Of a stretch of 64,000 nt of DNA, positions 50,692 to 60,000 are shown piece by piece (positions within the stretch are counted from its first letter, which is position 1; each line of letters begins with the position of its first letter). The notes beneath the pieces were generated by a model that worked only from the letters and a program-made list of their open reading frames with translations, was not told the DNA's origin and did no database searches. The position numbers and the translations under genes were made by a program. The stretch spans positions 25,247-89,246 of the forward strand of contig CAZCVI010000023.1 of the NCBI GenBank assembly GCA_964502145.1, given 5' to 3'. The stretch is from CAZCVI01 sp964502145 (GTDB lineage Bacteria > Acidobacteriota > Aminicenantia > UBA2199).

Positions 50692-52761
50692 TTAATTTAT
50701 ACCATACTGCTTGCTGAGGTCCAATGGCGGCATGCCCCCATCAAGCGGCTTTTTGTCTTTGACATACCAATCATACCACTGCAATATCCGGTACAAGACA
50801 TCAATACGTCCCGTTTGATTGCGGTTCCCATGCCCCTCTCCAGGATACTGCACCAATCGCACCGCAGGATGCTGGTTCATTTTCAAACGGCGGTACAATT
50901 CAATACTCTGCGTAGGATGCACCCGCGTATCGGCTGCTCCACCAAAAATCAACACGGCGGTTTTACTCTGATGCGCATAATAAATAGGACTACGCTTCAA
51001 ATTCATTTCCCACGCATCCTCTAAACGCTTACCCGAATGAACATAAAGTTCCTCATACGGAATATCAGTGGTGCCCTGCTTGCTGATCAAATCGGAAATA
51101 CCGACAAACATACACACAGCCCGTACATACTTGGTGTAATACGTCCCAAACCAGGCCGCTGCATAACCACCATAAGAACCACCACCTAAACCCACGCGCT
51201 CCGGGTCGGCAATGCCTTTTTTTACCAGATAATCAATGCTGTCCGCCAGATCGTCAAACTCTTTACCCGCCGGGTCCTCGTATCCAGCCAGGGCGAACTT
51301 CACACCATACCCAGTACTGGCACGATAATTGGGATAAAATACCGCGTACCCTTTTCCAGCCATTACCTGACCGGGTTCCGCATAGCGCGTGAGCCACTGG
51401 TTGGCATAATGAGACTCGGGCCCACCATGCACGGTCACAATCAAAGGATAGCTCTGCCCTTCAGAATAATCCACGGGATAAATCAGTAAACCCTCAATCT
51501 CTAACCCATCACGGGCTGGAAACCGCACGATTTCTTGTTTGCCCAAGAGACGATCCTTTACCCAGGGATTTAGATCGGTGAGTTTGGTGATGCTCTTCTG
51601 ACCGGGCTGCCAATAATACACCTCGCCAGGATTGGTGGGATTGCTGCCAGAAAAAGCGGCATGTTTGAAATCCTTGGCAAAACTGATGGGGCCAAAATCC
51701 ACGCCAATGGTTTTCCCATCGAGAATAATGGTGCGTGCGCCACCGGTTGCAGGCACTAAACTGAGGGTCGCCCACACACCTTCACCCGCATAATACATGA
51801 CTGTTTTAGCATCTTTCCAAGCCACTCCCGACACATGACCACGGAAATCGGGGATAGTCAGGTTTTTATGTTCCTTGGTTTTCAGGTCCAGCACAAATAC
51901 TTGGCTGACCGCATGATCTTTGCGGTCCAATGCGGCAGCATAAGCCAACTTGGTTCCATCGGGACTGAACTCAAAATTACCCAGTTTCCCCGGTGTTTCT
52001 ACAATTTTTTCTGTTTTGAGTGACGCTACTTCCAGCAGATAGACGCGTTGAAACATATAATCGTAATCCACCAGGTTCTTTTCTACCATGGCAGCCGCAA
52101 TGGTCGCGCCATCGGGACTAAAAAGGAAACTGCGCACCGTGATGTCTTTGGTGAGTTGTACTGGTTTGGCATTGGGCACAGCCAAATCTAAAAGATAAAG
52201 GTTGTCATGTTTGAGATTCTCTTCATAATAGATAAATTCAAAGCCCTTGTCTTTTAATTTTTTCTCTTCGGGTGTTTCCTCATCGCTAGATATATAGGCG
52301 ATTTTGTTCTGGCTCGGATGCCAATTAAATTGGCCTACGCCCGTGGGAGCGTTGGTGATCTGAATGGCTTCACCTCCATCTACGGCAATAGCCCATACTT
52401 GGCTTTTGGCCTTTTCACCCCGGCTAGTCACAAAACCCAGGCGACGGCTGTCTGGGCTCCACTGCAAAGCACGAACAGAGATTTTGCCCGTGATAAACGG
52501 CTTGACTTGACGGGTTTTTACATTGAGCAGAAATAATTCACTGTAAGAGGGCCCTGGTTTGTCATTGGTTTCACGTTGTGTACTTACCGTGTAAGCAATC
52601 CAAGCCCCATCAGGGCTGATTTCCACGGCCCCGCTACCACGCAGGCGTAATAAATCTTCAGCGGAAAAAACCTCGGCAGCGCGAAGGTCCAGACCACCTA
52701 TTAACAATATAACAGCCACAATCGAAAACAATAAAAAATGATGGAACGTATTTTTTCTCAT
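50692..52761 (-). CDS. S9-family prolyl oligopeptidase-like peptidase (exported)
   Basis: The 689-residue protein has a signal peptide (FHHFLLFSIVAVILLIGGLDLRA). A seven-bladed propeller region follows (about residues 40-420, repeated SPDGxxIAY/SPDSRRLGF motifs). The C-terminal alpha/beta-hydrolase carries the Ser in GGGSYGGYAAAW, Asp in GAADTRVHPTQS and His in PGEGHGNRN. It resembles acylaminoacyl or dipeptidyl aminopeptidases that trim oligopeptides in the periplasm. AGGAGG precedes the ATG. Confidence 0.93.
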   Translation of the reverse strand: MRKNTFHHFLLFSIVAVILLIGGLDLRAAEVFSAEDLLRLRGSGAVEISPDGAWIAYTVSTQRETNDKPGPSYSELFLLNVKTRQVKPFITGKISVRALQWSPDSRRLGFVTSRGEKAKSQVWAIAVDGGEAIQITNAPTGVGQFNWHPSQNKIAYISSDEETPEEKKLKDKGFEFIYYEENLKHDNLYLLDLAVPNAKPVQLTKDITVRSFLFSPDGATIAAAMVEKNLVDYDYMFQRVYLLEVASLKTEKIVETPGKLGNFEFSPDGTKLAYAAALDRKDHAVSQVFVLDLKTKEHKNLTIPDFRGHVSGVAWKDAKTVMYYAGEGVWATLSLVPATGGARTIILDGKTIGVDFGPISFAKDFKHAAFSGSNPTNPGEVYYWQPGQKSITKLTDLNPWVKDRLLGKQEIVRFPARDGLEIEGLLIYPVDYSEGQSYPLIVTVHGGPESHYANQWLTRYAEPGQVMAGKGYAVFYPNYRASTGYGVKFALAGYEDPAGKEFDDLADSIDYLVKKGIADPERVGLGGGSYGGYAAAWFGTYYTKYVRAVCMFVGISDLISKQGTTDIPYEELYVHSGKRLEDAWEMNLKRSPIYYAHQSKTAVLIFGGAADTRVHPTQSIELYRRLKMNQHPAVRLVQYPGEGHGNRNQTGRIDVLYRILQWYDWYVKDKKPLDGGMPPLDLSKQYGIN

Positions 52762-52821
52762 TATTTTCCTCCTGTGGCAATTTTAGCAAATTATGCTGTT
52801 AAATTCAACTTTACGCTTGGC

Positions 52822-52897
52822 CCTGGATTAACCGCCAAGTTTTAAAAAGAGCCACGGTTATCCGTGGCTCTTTTTAAAATTTGGCAGTGGATTTAGG
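52822..52897. repeat. Hairpin element E4 (compact)
   Basis: CCTGGATTAACCGCCA and TGGCAGTGGATTTAGG form the outer repeats. The core is a perfect stem AAAAAGAGCCACGG / CCGTGGCTCTTTTT with loop TTAT. It lies between two divergently transcribed genes, so it is not the terminator of either. This supports an insertion rather than a termination role. Confidence 0.75.
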
Positions 52898-52947
52898 CAA
52901 TAGCGCCTAAAACAAATTTTTTTGAGGGCTTTTTCTCATTTTAACTG

Positions 52948-52975
52948 TTGAAAAAATGCTGATACATGTTATAAT
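52948..52975 (+). promoter_or_regulatory. Sigma-70-like promoter of acyltransferase gene
   Basis: TTGAAA (52948-52953) and TATAAT (52970-52975) are 16 bp apart and 33 bases from the ATG at 53008. Confidence 0.65.
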
Positions 52976-53007
52976 TAACACTTGTTGAATGCTATGGAGT
53001 ATTAAAA

Positions 53008-54081
53008 ATGGCGAAGTATTTAGAAGAAATATATTACGATAGAAATAATTGGACATTCCGTTTTGCAAGGATGGTGAATGTATGGGGATACAAACACCTG
53101 GGGAAATCCCACTATGAAATGCCAGCAGGCTTAAAACAATTGCGCAACGAAAACTCGGTTTTCCTTTATACAGGCTTGCATAAGAGTCTATGGGAAACCA
53201 CGGGCATACTGGTGGTCTTGCATCTGCAAAAAATGCCCCTCCCTTTCACGGGTATGGGGGATAACCTGATACGGGGCAAGTTCTTTCAGACCCTGGCTAA
53301 AAAGACAGGCGTATTCCTGGTTAAACGGGCAACGAACCGCCGGGAATTACTGGAATCAGCCAAAAAATTAAAAGATTATATCCTTTCCTATTTGGCCCAT
53401 GGTATGGATGTGATTATTTTTCCCGAGGGCACCCGGAAAAGCATCCTGAGCACGGGGGAGTACGGTAAATTTTTCAGCACGGCTTTCGAATCTATGCTGG
53501 AATACGAAAAAGATAAGGGAGAAATTCTGGAAAGCTACCCGGAACTCCGCGCCCATGATTCCTATATCGTGCCTATGAATGTGGATTACTCGCGAATCCG
53601 GGAAGATTGGGAAATGATCCATACCTTTCAGGGCAAACCCCGAACACTGCACCTGCTGGATTCGCTAAAAATGTTTAAAAAAATCGGCGATACCTATGTC
53701 TCTTTTGGCGAACCGCTTAAAATGACAGACTATATTAATATGAACAGGAAAGACTTGGCCGTGTTAATCCGGGAAAAATGTCTGGAACTGGTCAAAATCC
53801 TGCCCATCAATATTGTTTCACAAGCAATCTTGGATGCGGTGGATAAGGAAAACAATTGCATCAATACGGCTACTATTGAAGAAAACATCGGAATTAACCT
53901 GCAAAAATTGGACCATTTAAAAGATCGCTTCAGAGGATTCACGGCAGAAACTGCGCCCGCCGATATATTAAAACATGTCACTAACTATGTGCCCTGCTAC
54001 CGCACCGGAAAAATTAATATCAAGAACCTGTCCTTTTATAAATTATACGCGGACTTCATCGGCCATTATTATAAGAAATAA
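53008..54081 (+). CDS. PlsC-family acyltransferase
   Basis: The 357-residue protein has a glycerolipid acyltransferase core with LHKSLWET, an HX4E variant of the HX4D catalytic motif (about residues 54-59), and FPEGTRKS (motif III, about 139-146), plus VPMNVDYSRI. The extra C-terminal half (about 230-357) has no family that I recognise. It most likely transfers acyl chains to a (lyso)phospholipid at the inner face of the membrane. GGAG precedes the ATG. Confidence 0.83.
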   Translation: MAKYLEEIYYDRNNWTFRFARMVNVWGYKHLGKSHYEMPAGLKQLRNENSVFLYTGLHKSLWETTGILVVLHLQKMPLPFTGMGDNLIRGKFFQTLAKKTGVFLVKRATNRRELLESAKKLKDYILSYLAHGMDVIIFPEGTRKSILSTGEYGKFFSTAFESMLEYEKDKGEILESYPELRAHDSYIVPMNVDYSRIREDWEMIHTFQGKPRTLHLLDSLKMFKKIGDTYVSFGEPLKMTDYINMNRKDLAVLIREKCLELVKILPINIVSQAILDAVDKENNCINTATIEENIGINLQKLDHLKDRFRGFTAETAPADILKHVTNYVPCYRTGKINIKNLSFYKLYADFIGHYYKK

Positions 54082-54139
54082 GGAAGGACACCGAACCCTG
54101 AAGGGGGGGAGGCTCAGCGCGATTATTATTCGATGATGA

Positions 54140-55195
54140 TTAGGCCAGTAGTTTGATGCGGGAGAAGATATAATCAAGGGGTTCTTGATTTAAGACAACA
54201 CGGTAATAATCCGTGCCAGGGAGTTGTTCGGGGATATAGCCGTTAAAATTAAAGTACTTGCGGGATTGTTTTTCGTCGAACCAATATACCAGTTGAATAT
54301 CACCCTGGTAAATTTCTATGGAAGTCACACCGCTCTTGCCCACGGCACAACCCGAATTGAACAAACAAGGCACCAGCGGATCGGAATGGTACAGTGTATC
54401 ACGATCTTTTTCTTTTTTTTCCACCAGGGATTTCAGTTCTGTTTTGTATTTCTGGATTCGTTTGGCCAGGGTTAATTGCGTCTCTTCATCCATACGGGGG
54501 TATTTCCGGCACAGTTCTTCGATTTTAAATTTCAAGGTGTCCTTTTTGGAAAGAGATTCAAAAAGAGGCCGATGGGTGTGACCGATGATCGAGATCATAC
54601 GGTTGTCGCGGGCAAAGTCATAGGCACGTCTTTCCACACGATAGCGTTTCTTGCTGTCATGGGCGACAAAATAATTTTTAATTCTCAATGGCGTGGCGAT
54701 GTACCGCAATACAGTGCTGGTAAAGGTGTGCCACAGCTTAATCCAGCGACCTGCCTGATGACCATGAAACACCAACAGACTCCCAGAAGGATGAACGAGC
54801 TTAACTGACTCGTAAATGGGGATATTGCCATACGATTTGAGACTGTTAGCGAGCGCGTAATCGTGGTTCCCAAAAATTTTGTACAATGCATCACGAACCA
54901 GGAACTGTTGCCACAACCGATATAGAGAGTGCCAGTGCTGGGATATTTTTTCATAGGAAAAACGGTGCAGTTCTTCAATGTCGCCATTCAGGATAAGGGT
55001 GTACTCCCGGGCATAATAATAATCTTTCAAAACGGTTTCCATCATCTGGGCGTTATTCAAAAAGTCGTCCCGCAAACTGCCATTTCCCATGTGAAAATCA
55101 CTGAATATCACCAGCCTAGTTTCATCATTAATGGGTAACACGGGGCTCTCATTATTGAGCTGTTCCAGTCGCGCCCGGATATTTTTATTATTCAT
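54140..55195 (-). CDS. Calcineurin-like metallophosphoesterase
   Basis: The 351-residue protein (from ATG 55195) has all the metal motifs: FSDFHMGNGS (DxH), LILNGDIEEL (GD), FGNHDY (GNHD), LVFHGHQAGRW (H) and IIGHTHRPLF (GHTH). It acts on a phosphomonoester or diester. Start: GTGAGGA upstream serves as binding site, so the GTG at 55210 is not favoured. Its first 40 codons and upstream region are duplicated at 61796-62075. Confidence 0.85.
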   Translation of the reverse strand: MNNKNIRARLEQLNNESPVLPINDETRLVIFSDFHMGNGSLRDDFLNNAQMMETVLKDYYYAREYTLILNGDIEELHRFSYEKISQHWHSLYRLWQQFLVRDALYKIFGNHDYALANSLKSYGNIPIYESVKLVHPSGSLLVFHGHQAGRWIKLWHTFTSTVLRYIATPLRIKNYFVAHDSKKRYRVERRAYDFARDNRMISIIGHTHRPLFESLSKKDTLKFKIEELCRKYPRMDEETQLTLAKRIQKYKTELKSLVEKKEKDRDTLYHSDPLVPCLFNSGCAVGKSGVTSIEIYQGDIQLVYWFDEKQSRKYFNFNGYIPEQLPGTDYYRVVLNQEPLDYIFSRIKLLA

Positions 55196-55350
55196 GATGT
55201 TGTTCCTCACCTATCTGTTTACTATCTATTGTAAGGGGTTTTAATGAACAGATGATGTGGGTGCTGTTAATTTTGTATTAATAACACCAGCGACCATGTA
55301 TTGCATTTCATTTTTTAGCCGTGAAAAAATACGTACTTGGGAGGGAGTAA
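55072..55350. repeat. Direct repeat L flanking the TIR/propeller module
   Basis: This covers the start of the phosphoesterase gene and about 155 bases of its upstream region. It recurs in the same orientation at 61796-62075. Identity in the upstream part (for example GTATTAATAACACCAGCGAC) is almost perfect; in the coding part it is lower. Confidence 0.85.
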
Positions 55351-55484
55351 ATCGTATCCAAAGGGGTCCACTTTAGTCAGATCACCTTCTGGCCTGTCAC
55401 CGAAAATTCCTCTTTTTCTTTTTACCCGCACATCTTGATTTTTACTACCTTGTTCCGGTATAATGGCATATTGGAGAAAAGGTA

Positions 55485-57089
55485 ATGAACAATCCTTATA
55501 CGCCGTCATTAAAAAAGCTTTTTTACGGTCGGGAGAAATGTATCCGCCAGTTATTAGCGGATGAACAGGCAGGACAATCTGTCGTATTGATTGGCGGACG
55601 GCGCTGTGGCAAAACCTCGGTGCTGGAACGTTTATCCCGATATCTCCTCCAGGCTGCCACACCCCACAGCGACCTGGCTAAAACTTGGCAACTCACGGTT
55701 CCTGATTTTAAAGAACCGGCCCCCCTGAACTCCCTTTCGCATCACTGGCCCGTGCTGATTAATTTTCAAGGTATGGCCATAGATTCACTGGAACAGTTTT
55801 TCCAGCACCTGAAAGAAACCATTATCAACAGCCAATTGCCTGGCTTTTTATGGCCACAGTTTCCTGTCGACCGTCCCACTGATGCGTCAGCCATGGAAGA
55901 ATGGTTAAAAGAGGTGGATGCAGGTTTGGCTGGGAAAAACCTGGGCGGCCTGGCTTTGTTGGTGGACGAGATTGAAGAGTTGTTTAACCAACCCTGGCAC
56001 CACCATGCCTTGGCTTTTTTGCGACGTTTGGATGATTATACGTTAAAGACTCGCGGGTGTCTGGTAGTGGCGGGTAGTGATACACTGGAACATTACCGCG
56101 ATATCTCTGATGGTTCACCCGCATTCAATACTTTTCAAAGAATATATCTCACGGGTTTGGATTACCCGGCACGCAAACGTATGGTGCAGGAACCCTTTGT
56201 GCAGGCGGGTAGGTTACCGCTAACGGATGATGTATTGCGTCAGGTGGATGGTTATGCGGCAGGGAATGTCTGGATTCTGACCTTACTTTTGGAGCAGTTG
56301 TTTAACTGTTCTCAGAATGAAGAATCCATGGTAGCTGAAGCGGCACAAATGCTGTTGGACCAACAGCGCTATATTTTCCAGCGCTGGGCCAGACCCATTA
56401 CCAAGGAGGGCTGGGCATTATACAACAAAGTGGCAGCCCGCGGGGTGTTGGGAACCAAATTTATCAAGGGGGAGTGCCGTGACTTGCGTCAACTATTGGA
56501 ATACCAGGGTTTGGTGCAGTGGCGGTTTGACCAAAACTTGGAAATGGGACCGGAGTTATTCCGCGATTGGGCTGAAGAAGAGGGAAAGATTCAAGGCCCT
56601 TTTCTTTCCCGTTCGGTAATACCAACGGAACCGGACCACCGGGATTATCCGCCTGGGTATTATCGTTATGATGTGGCGATTTCCTATGCTACGCCGCAGA
56701 GAGCGTGCGCCAAAGAGTTGGCGGATATATTACAACACCGTTTGGGAAAACGTGTTTTTTTCGATTTGAATCTGGGCCATGAATTATGGGGTATGGATTT
56801 GGCTTTATGTTTGCCTGATACGTATGAACGTCAAGCGCAAATAACGGTATTGTTGATTTCCAAGGAGTATATAAACCGCTATTGGCCCATGGTAGAAGCG
56901 CGAGCGGCAGTATCCAAAGCGATTGGCGAAGGATGGCAGGCGGTATTAATCGTATCGTTGGATGGCACGGGGTTACCGGATGTGCCGGATTCGGTGGTAT
57001 ACCTGGATATGACGAAAGGTAATCAAACCATGGCGGATGTGGCCATTGAATTGCAAGCACGTTTAAACCACAGGGAGGAGAAAAGATGA
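55485..57089 (+). CDS. ATPase-TIR protein (STAND-like ATPase with C-terminal TIR domain)
   Basis: The 534-residue cytoplasmic protein has an AAA/STAND ATPase at residues 10-340 (Walker A GGRRCGKTS 37-45; Walker B LALLVDEIEE 156-165; later helical lid) and a TIR-like domain at about 395-534 (YDVAISYATPQRACAKELAD; RVFFDLNLGHELW; ITVLLISKEYINRYWPMVEA). The Glu in YWPMVEA (E471) sits where TIR NADases have the catalytic Glu. TIR domains of this type often destroy NAD+ or make cyclic ADP-ribose signals in anti-phage immunity. Its stop overlaps by 4 bases the start of the propeller-ATPase gene, so they are coupled. Defence role is inferred. Confidence 0.85.
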   Translation: MNNPYTPSLKKLFYGREKCIRQLLADEQAGQSVVLIGGRRCGKTSVLERLSRYLLQAATPHSDLAKTWQLTVPDFKEPAPLNSLSHHWPVLINFQGMAIDSLEQFFQHLKETIINSQLPGFLWPQFPVDRPTDASAMEEWLKEVDAGLAGKNLGGLALLVDEIEELFNQPWHHHALAFLRRLDDYTLKTRGCLVVAGSDTLEHYRDISDGSPAFNTFQRIYLTGLDYPARKRMVQEPFVQAGRLPLTDDVLRQVDGYAAGNVWILTLLLEQLFNCSQNEESMVAEAAQMLLDQQRYIFQRWARPITKEGWALYNKVAARGVLGTKFIKGECRDLRQLLEYQGLVQWRFDQNLEMGPELFRDWAEEEGKIQGPFLSRSVIPTEPDHRDYPPGYYRYDVAISYATPQRACAKELADILQHRLGKRVFFDLNLGHELWGMDLALCLPDTYERQAQITVLLISKEYINRYWPMVEARAAVSKAIGEGWQAVLIVSLDGTGLPDVPDSVVYLDMTKGNQTMADVAIELQARLNHREEKR

Positions 57090-60000
57090 GCCGCCGGAAA
57101 ACCTATTGGCTGGTAGTTAGTCTGCTTGCGATGGTGGTCGTGGCAGTGGTGCTTGTGTTTATTGTGAAGGGGAATACAGGTGATTCGAAAACAAAAGAAG
57201 AGACGGCCAATAAATTAGTACCCTGGGATTTGCCTATAGCTGATGTGCCGGGAGTACTGCCTAGCAAAATTACCGATTGGAAGGAGGAAAAATCAGGGGT
57301 GATATGGATTGGAACCTATGAGGGTTTAATTCGTTGTAATCCCAGGACCAATGAATGGCGTATTTTTACAGAGAAGGATGGGTTGGTAGACGACCCCATC
57401 TGGGCAATACATATTGCCAAAGATGGCAAGGTGTGGTTTGGGGCTGGAAGTAAAGGTGTCACTTATTATGACCCAAAAGAAAGAGCCTTTTTTACTCTTC
57501 GGATAGAAGAAAAAGGTTACGTTTCCCTCGGCCAAATTTGCGAAGATAGTACGGGTAATATTTGGATAAATGATAGAATTAAGGAGATATATTATTGTAA
57601 ATCAGGGGATATAGTGCTGACTAGATTTAATGTGCCTTTTAATGATGATATTTACAAAAATTCAAATTACGAAATATTAATTTATATAGATAGTCAATAT
57701 GAAATGTGGTTAATGGGAATGGACCCGAAGGATAAAGGCTATCTTGCCATTTTTCACCTAAACCCCAACCTGCCTGGAGAAAAAAAATGGGAGAAATTCC
57801 ATATTTCAAAAAAGCGTTTTAACCTAATACAATTGATGCAGGAAGATAGCAGAAACAATATTTGGTTTTTTAGTAACAATGTAATAATTGGGTATTATTC
57901 CAAAGAAGAGAGAAAATGGCAAGAGCTTACGGAAATAGCAGGGAACGATATAGCTTCATCTTACCAGGACAGCTTGGGAAATACCTGGTTGGGATGTAAG
58001 GGGGAAGTAGCCCTATTTGACCCTAAGAAAAAAAAAGTAAGAACATGGAGAAAGCTTCCGGATAAAAATAAACCATCTATTAATAATATTACTCAGGATA
58101 ATCAGGGAAATATCTGGATCGTGACAGGCAAGGAAATTTATCAGAGTAATCGTAATTTTGATTACTTAAAACGCATTTCTCCAAGTGTAGAACAAGGAAC
58201 GGATTCTATTTATTCCATTATTCCCGGGGAAGGTCGTCAGGTTTGGTTTCAACATTATTATGGAACCTATCTCCTCTTTAATCCCGATTCTACTCCTGAA
58301 TGGCAAATGTTCGCTGAAAAAAACGGTTTACCTTCAAACTTCCCATTCTCAAAATTTTTTACCTGTGCTGGCCAGGATATGGCAATTTTTGGAGAAAACC
58401 TTTTTTTCCGGGACACAATCAATCGGGAATTATGGAAAACCAGAGAATGGTATGAAAGCGAAGCGGAAAAAAGAGAGAGAGTGGGAATTAAAGAGTTATA
58501 CACAGACCCCAATATATGGGACCCAGAGGTTTATTTAGCACACTTCGTGGATAAGAATAAAACAGAGTGGAGTTCTACAAAGAATGGTGTATATAAAGGC
58601 GTTTGGGGTAATCCCCTACAGCAAAAAATAAATGCCATAGATACAGCCACATGGGGAAACATTCATGCCATCAACGAAAGTCCCGATGGTCGTATCTTGT
58701 TTGTAGCAGAAAAAGCTGTTATCCGATACCAACCCATCATCAAGGAAACCAAGGTCATCCCCCTCCCTAAACATATTAATGGGCCTATTTATGCGCTATG
58801 TCAAGATAAAACAGATAGGCTATGGATGGTTTCTCCTTCTGGGTTGGTTTGTTATTTTAATAACCAATGGACTATAAAGAATCAAATTCAAAATGTTTCG
58901 GATATATCATTTATGATTGATGATGGCAGAGGTGTTTTATGGTTTTTTAATTCTAATGCAAAAAATTTGCCTCAAAGGAATTATTTATATCGTTACAACA
59001 CCAATTCGAATCAATTGAAGCTCTTAAAATCTGAAGTGTGGGGGGAAGATGTTAGTGTAATTCCTGTAAGGTTTCAAAATAAGGAAGCAGTCGAAATAGG
59101 CATATATGAGGATAGTTCACTTCAGGTTTGGAATAAAAAAGGTGTCCCAGGTAGAGAAAGAGTTATCTGGCTCGAAAATTTTAAAAATAAATGGTTGGGT
59201 AAAATCTCCTTTAAGGAAGAAAGCGGCTCCTTTGTGATGTGGCGAGCACGATTTAATGGGTTATTAAAATCGACAAAAACCAATGCTGAGGTTTATTCAG
59301 CAGAATACATTACTGACGTAAACGTTTTTGAAAAAGCCCCTGATGGCGGAGTGTGGTTGGGTTACCAATGGAGTGGACTTGAATTACGCGACACCAATGG
59401 AATCAGTAAAAAAATTCACCTAAAAGAAGGACTGCCCGACACCTATATTTTAGATATCTCCCAAGTTCCGGGCACAAAGAAACCATTGGCTTGGGTAGGA
59501 ACCAATGATGGGGCTGCTTTGGTGGATGGTCAACGGGTGCAGCGAGTAATTACAACCGAATCCGACCCCGGTCCAGTGGATGTGGTCGTGGCCTTACAGG
59601 ATAAATCCGCTTATCTCGCCTTTAATCCCATTCCTGCTGACCTTTTTCTTGATTTTCCTGATGACCCAGCCAAACTACCGCGGCAGGATACCTATATTAA
59701 AAAGGTAGATATCAATGGAGTGATGAATGCCACCAAAATAGAGGTTCCCCGTGGCATTGTGTTGGACATGGCATTGGACAATGATGGAGAAACCGTATGG
59801 GTGGGAACATCCGCTGGATTGTATCGCGTGTCTAATAACACCATAGAGAAAGTGACAGCCAACGGGAAGTTGCAACCTGCCTCAGTGCGTATCCTAACTG
59901 TGGACCCTGTAGGAACCGTGTGGATGGGAACGGATGGAACTGAAAAGGAAAATAAAATATCCATCCCAGCTTCCGTAGTGGGTTACAGCCCAAGCAAAAA

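Noticed and set aside
52850..52886. Terminator between S9 peptidase and acyltransferase
   Set aside because: Both neighbouring genes start, rather than end, next to it. It carries the terminal repeats of the hairpin family.
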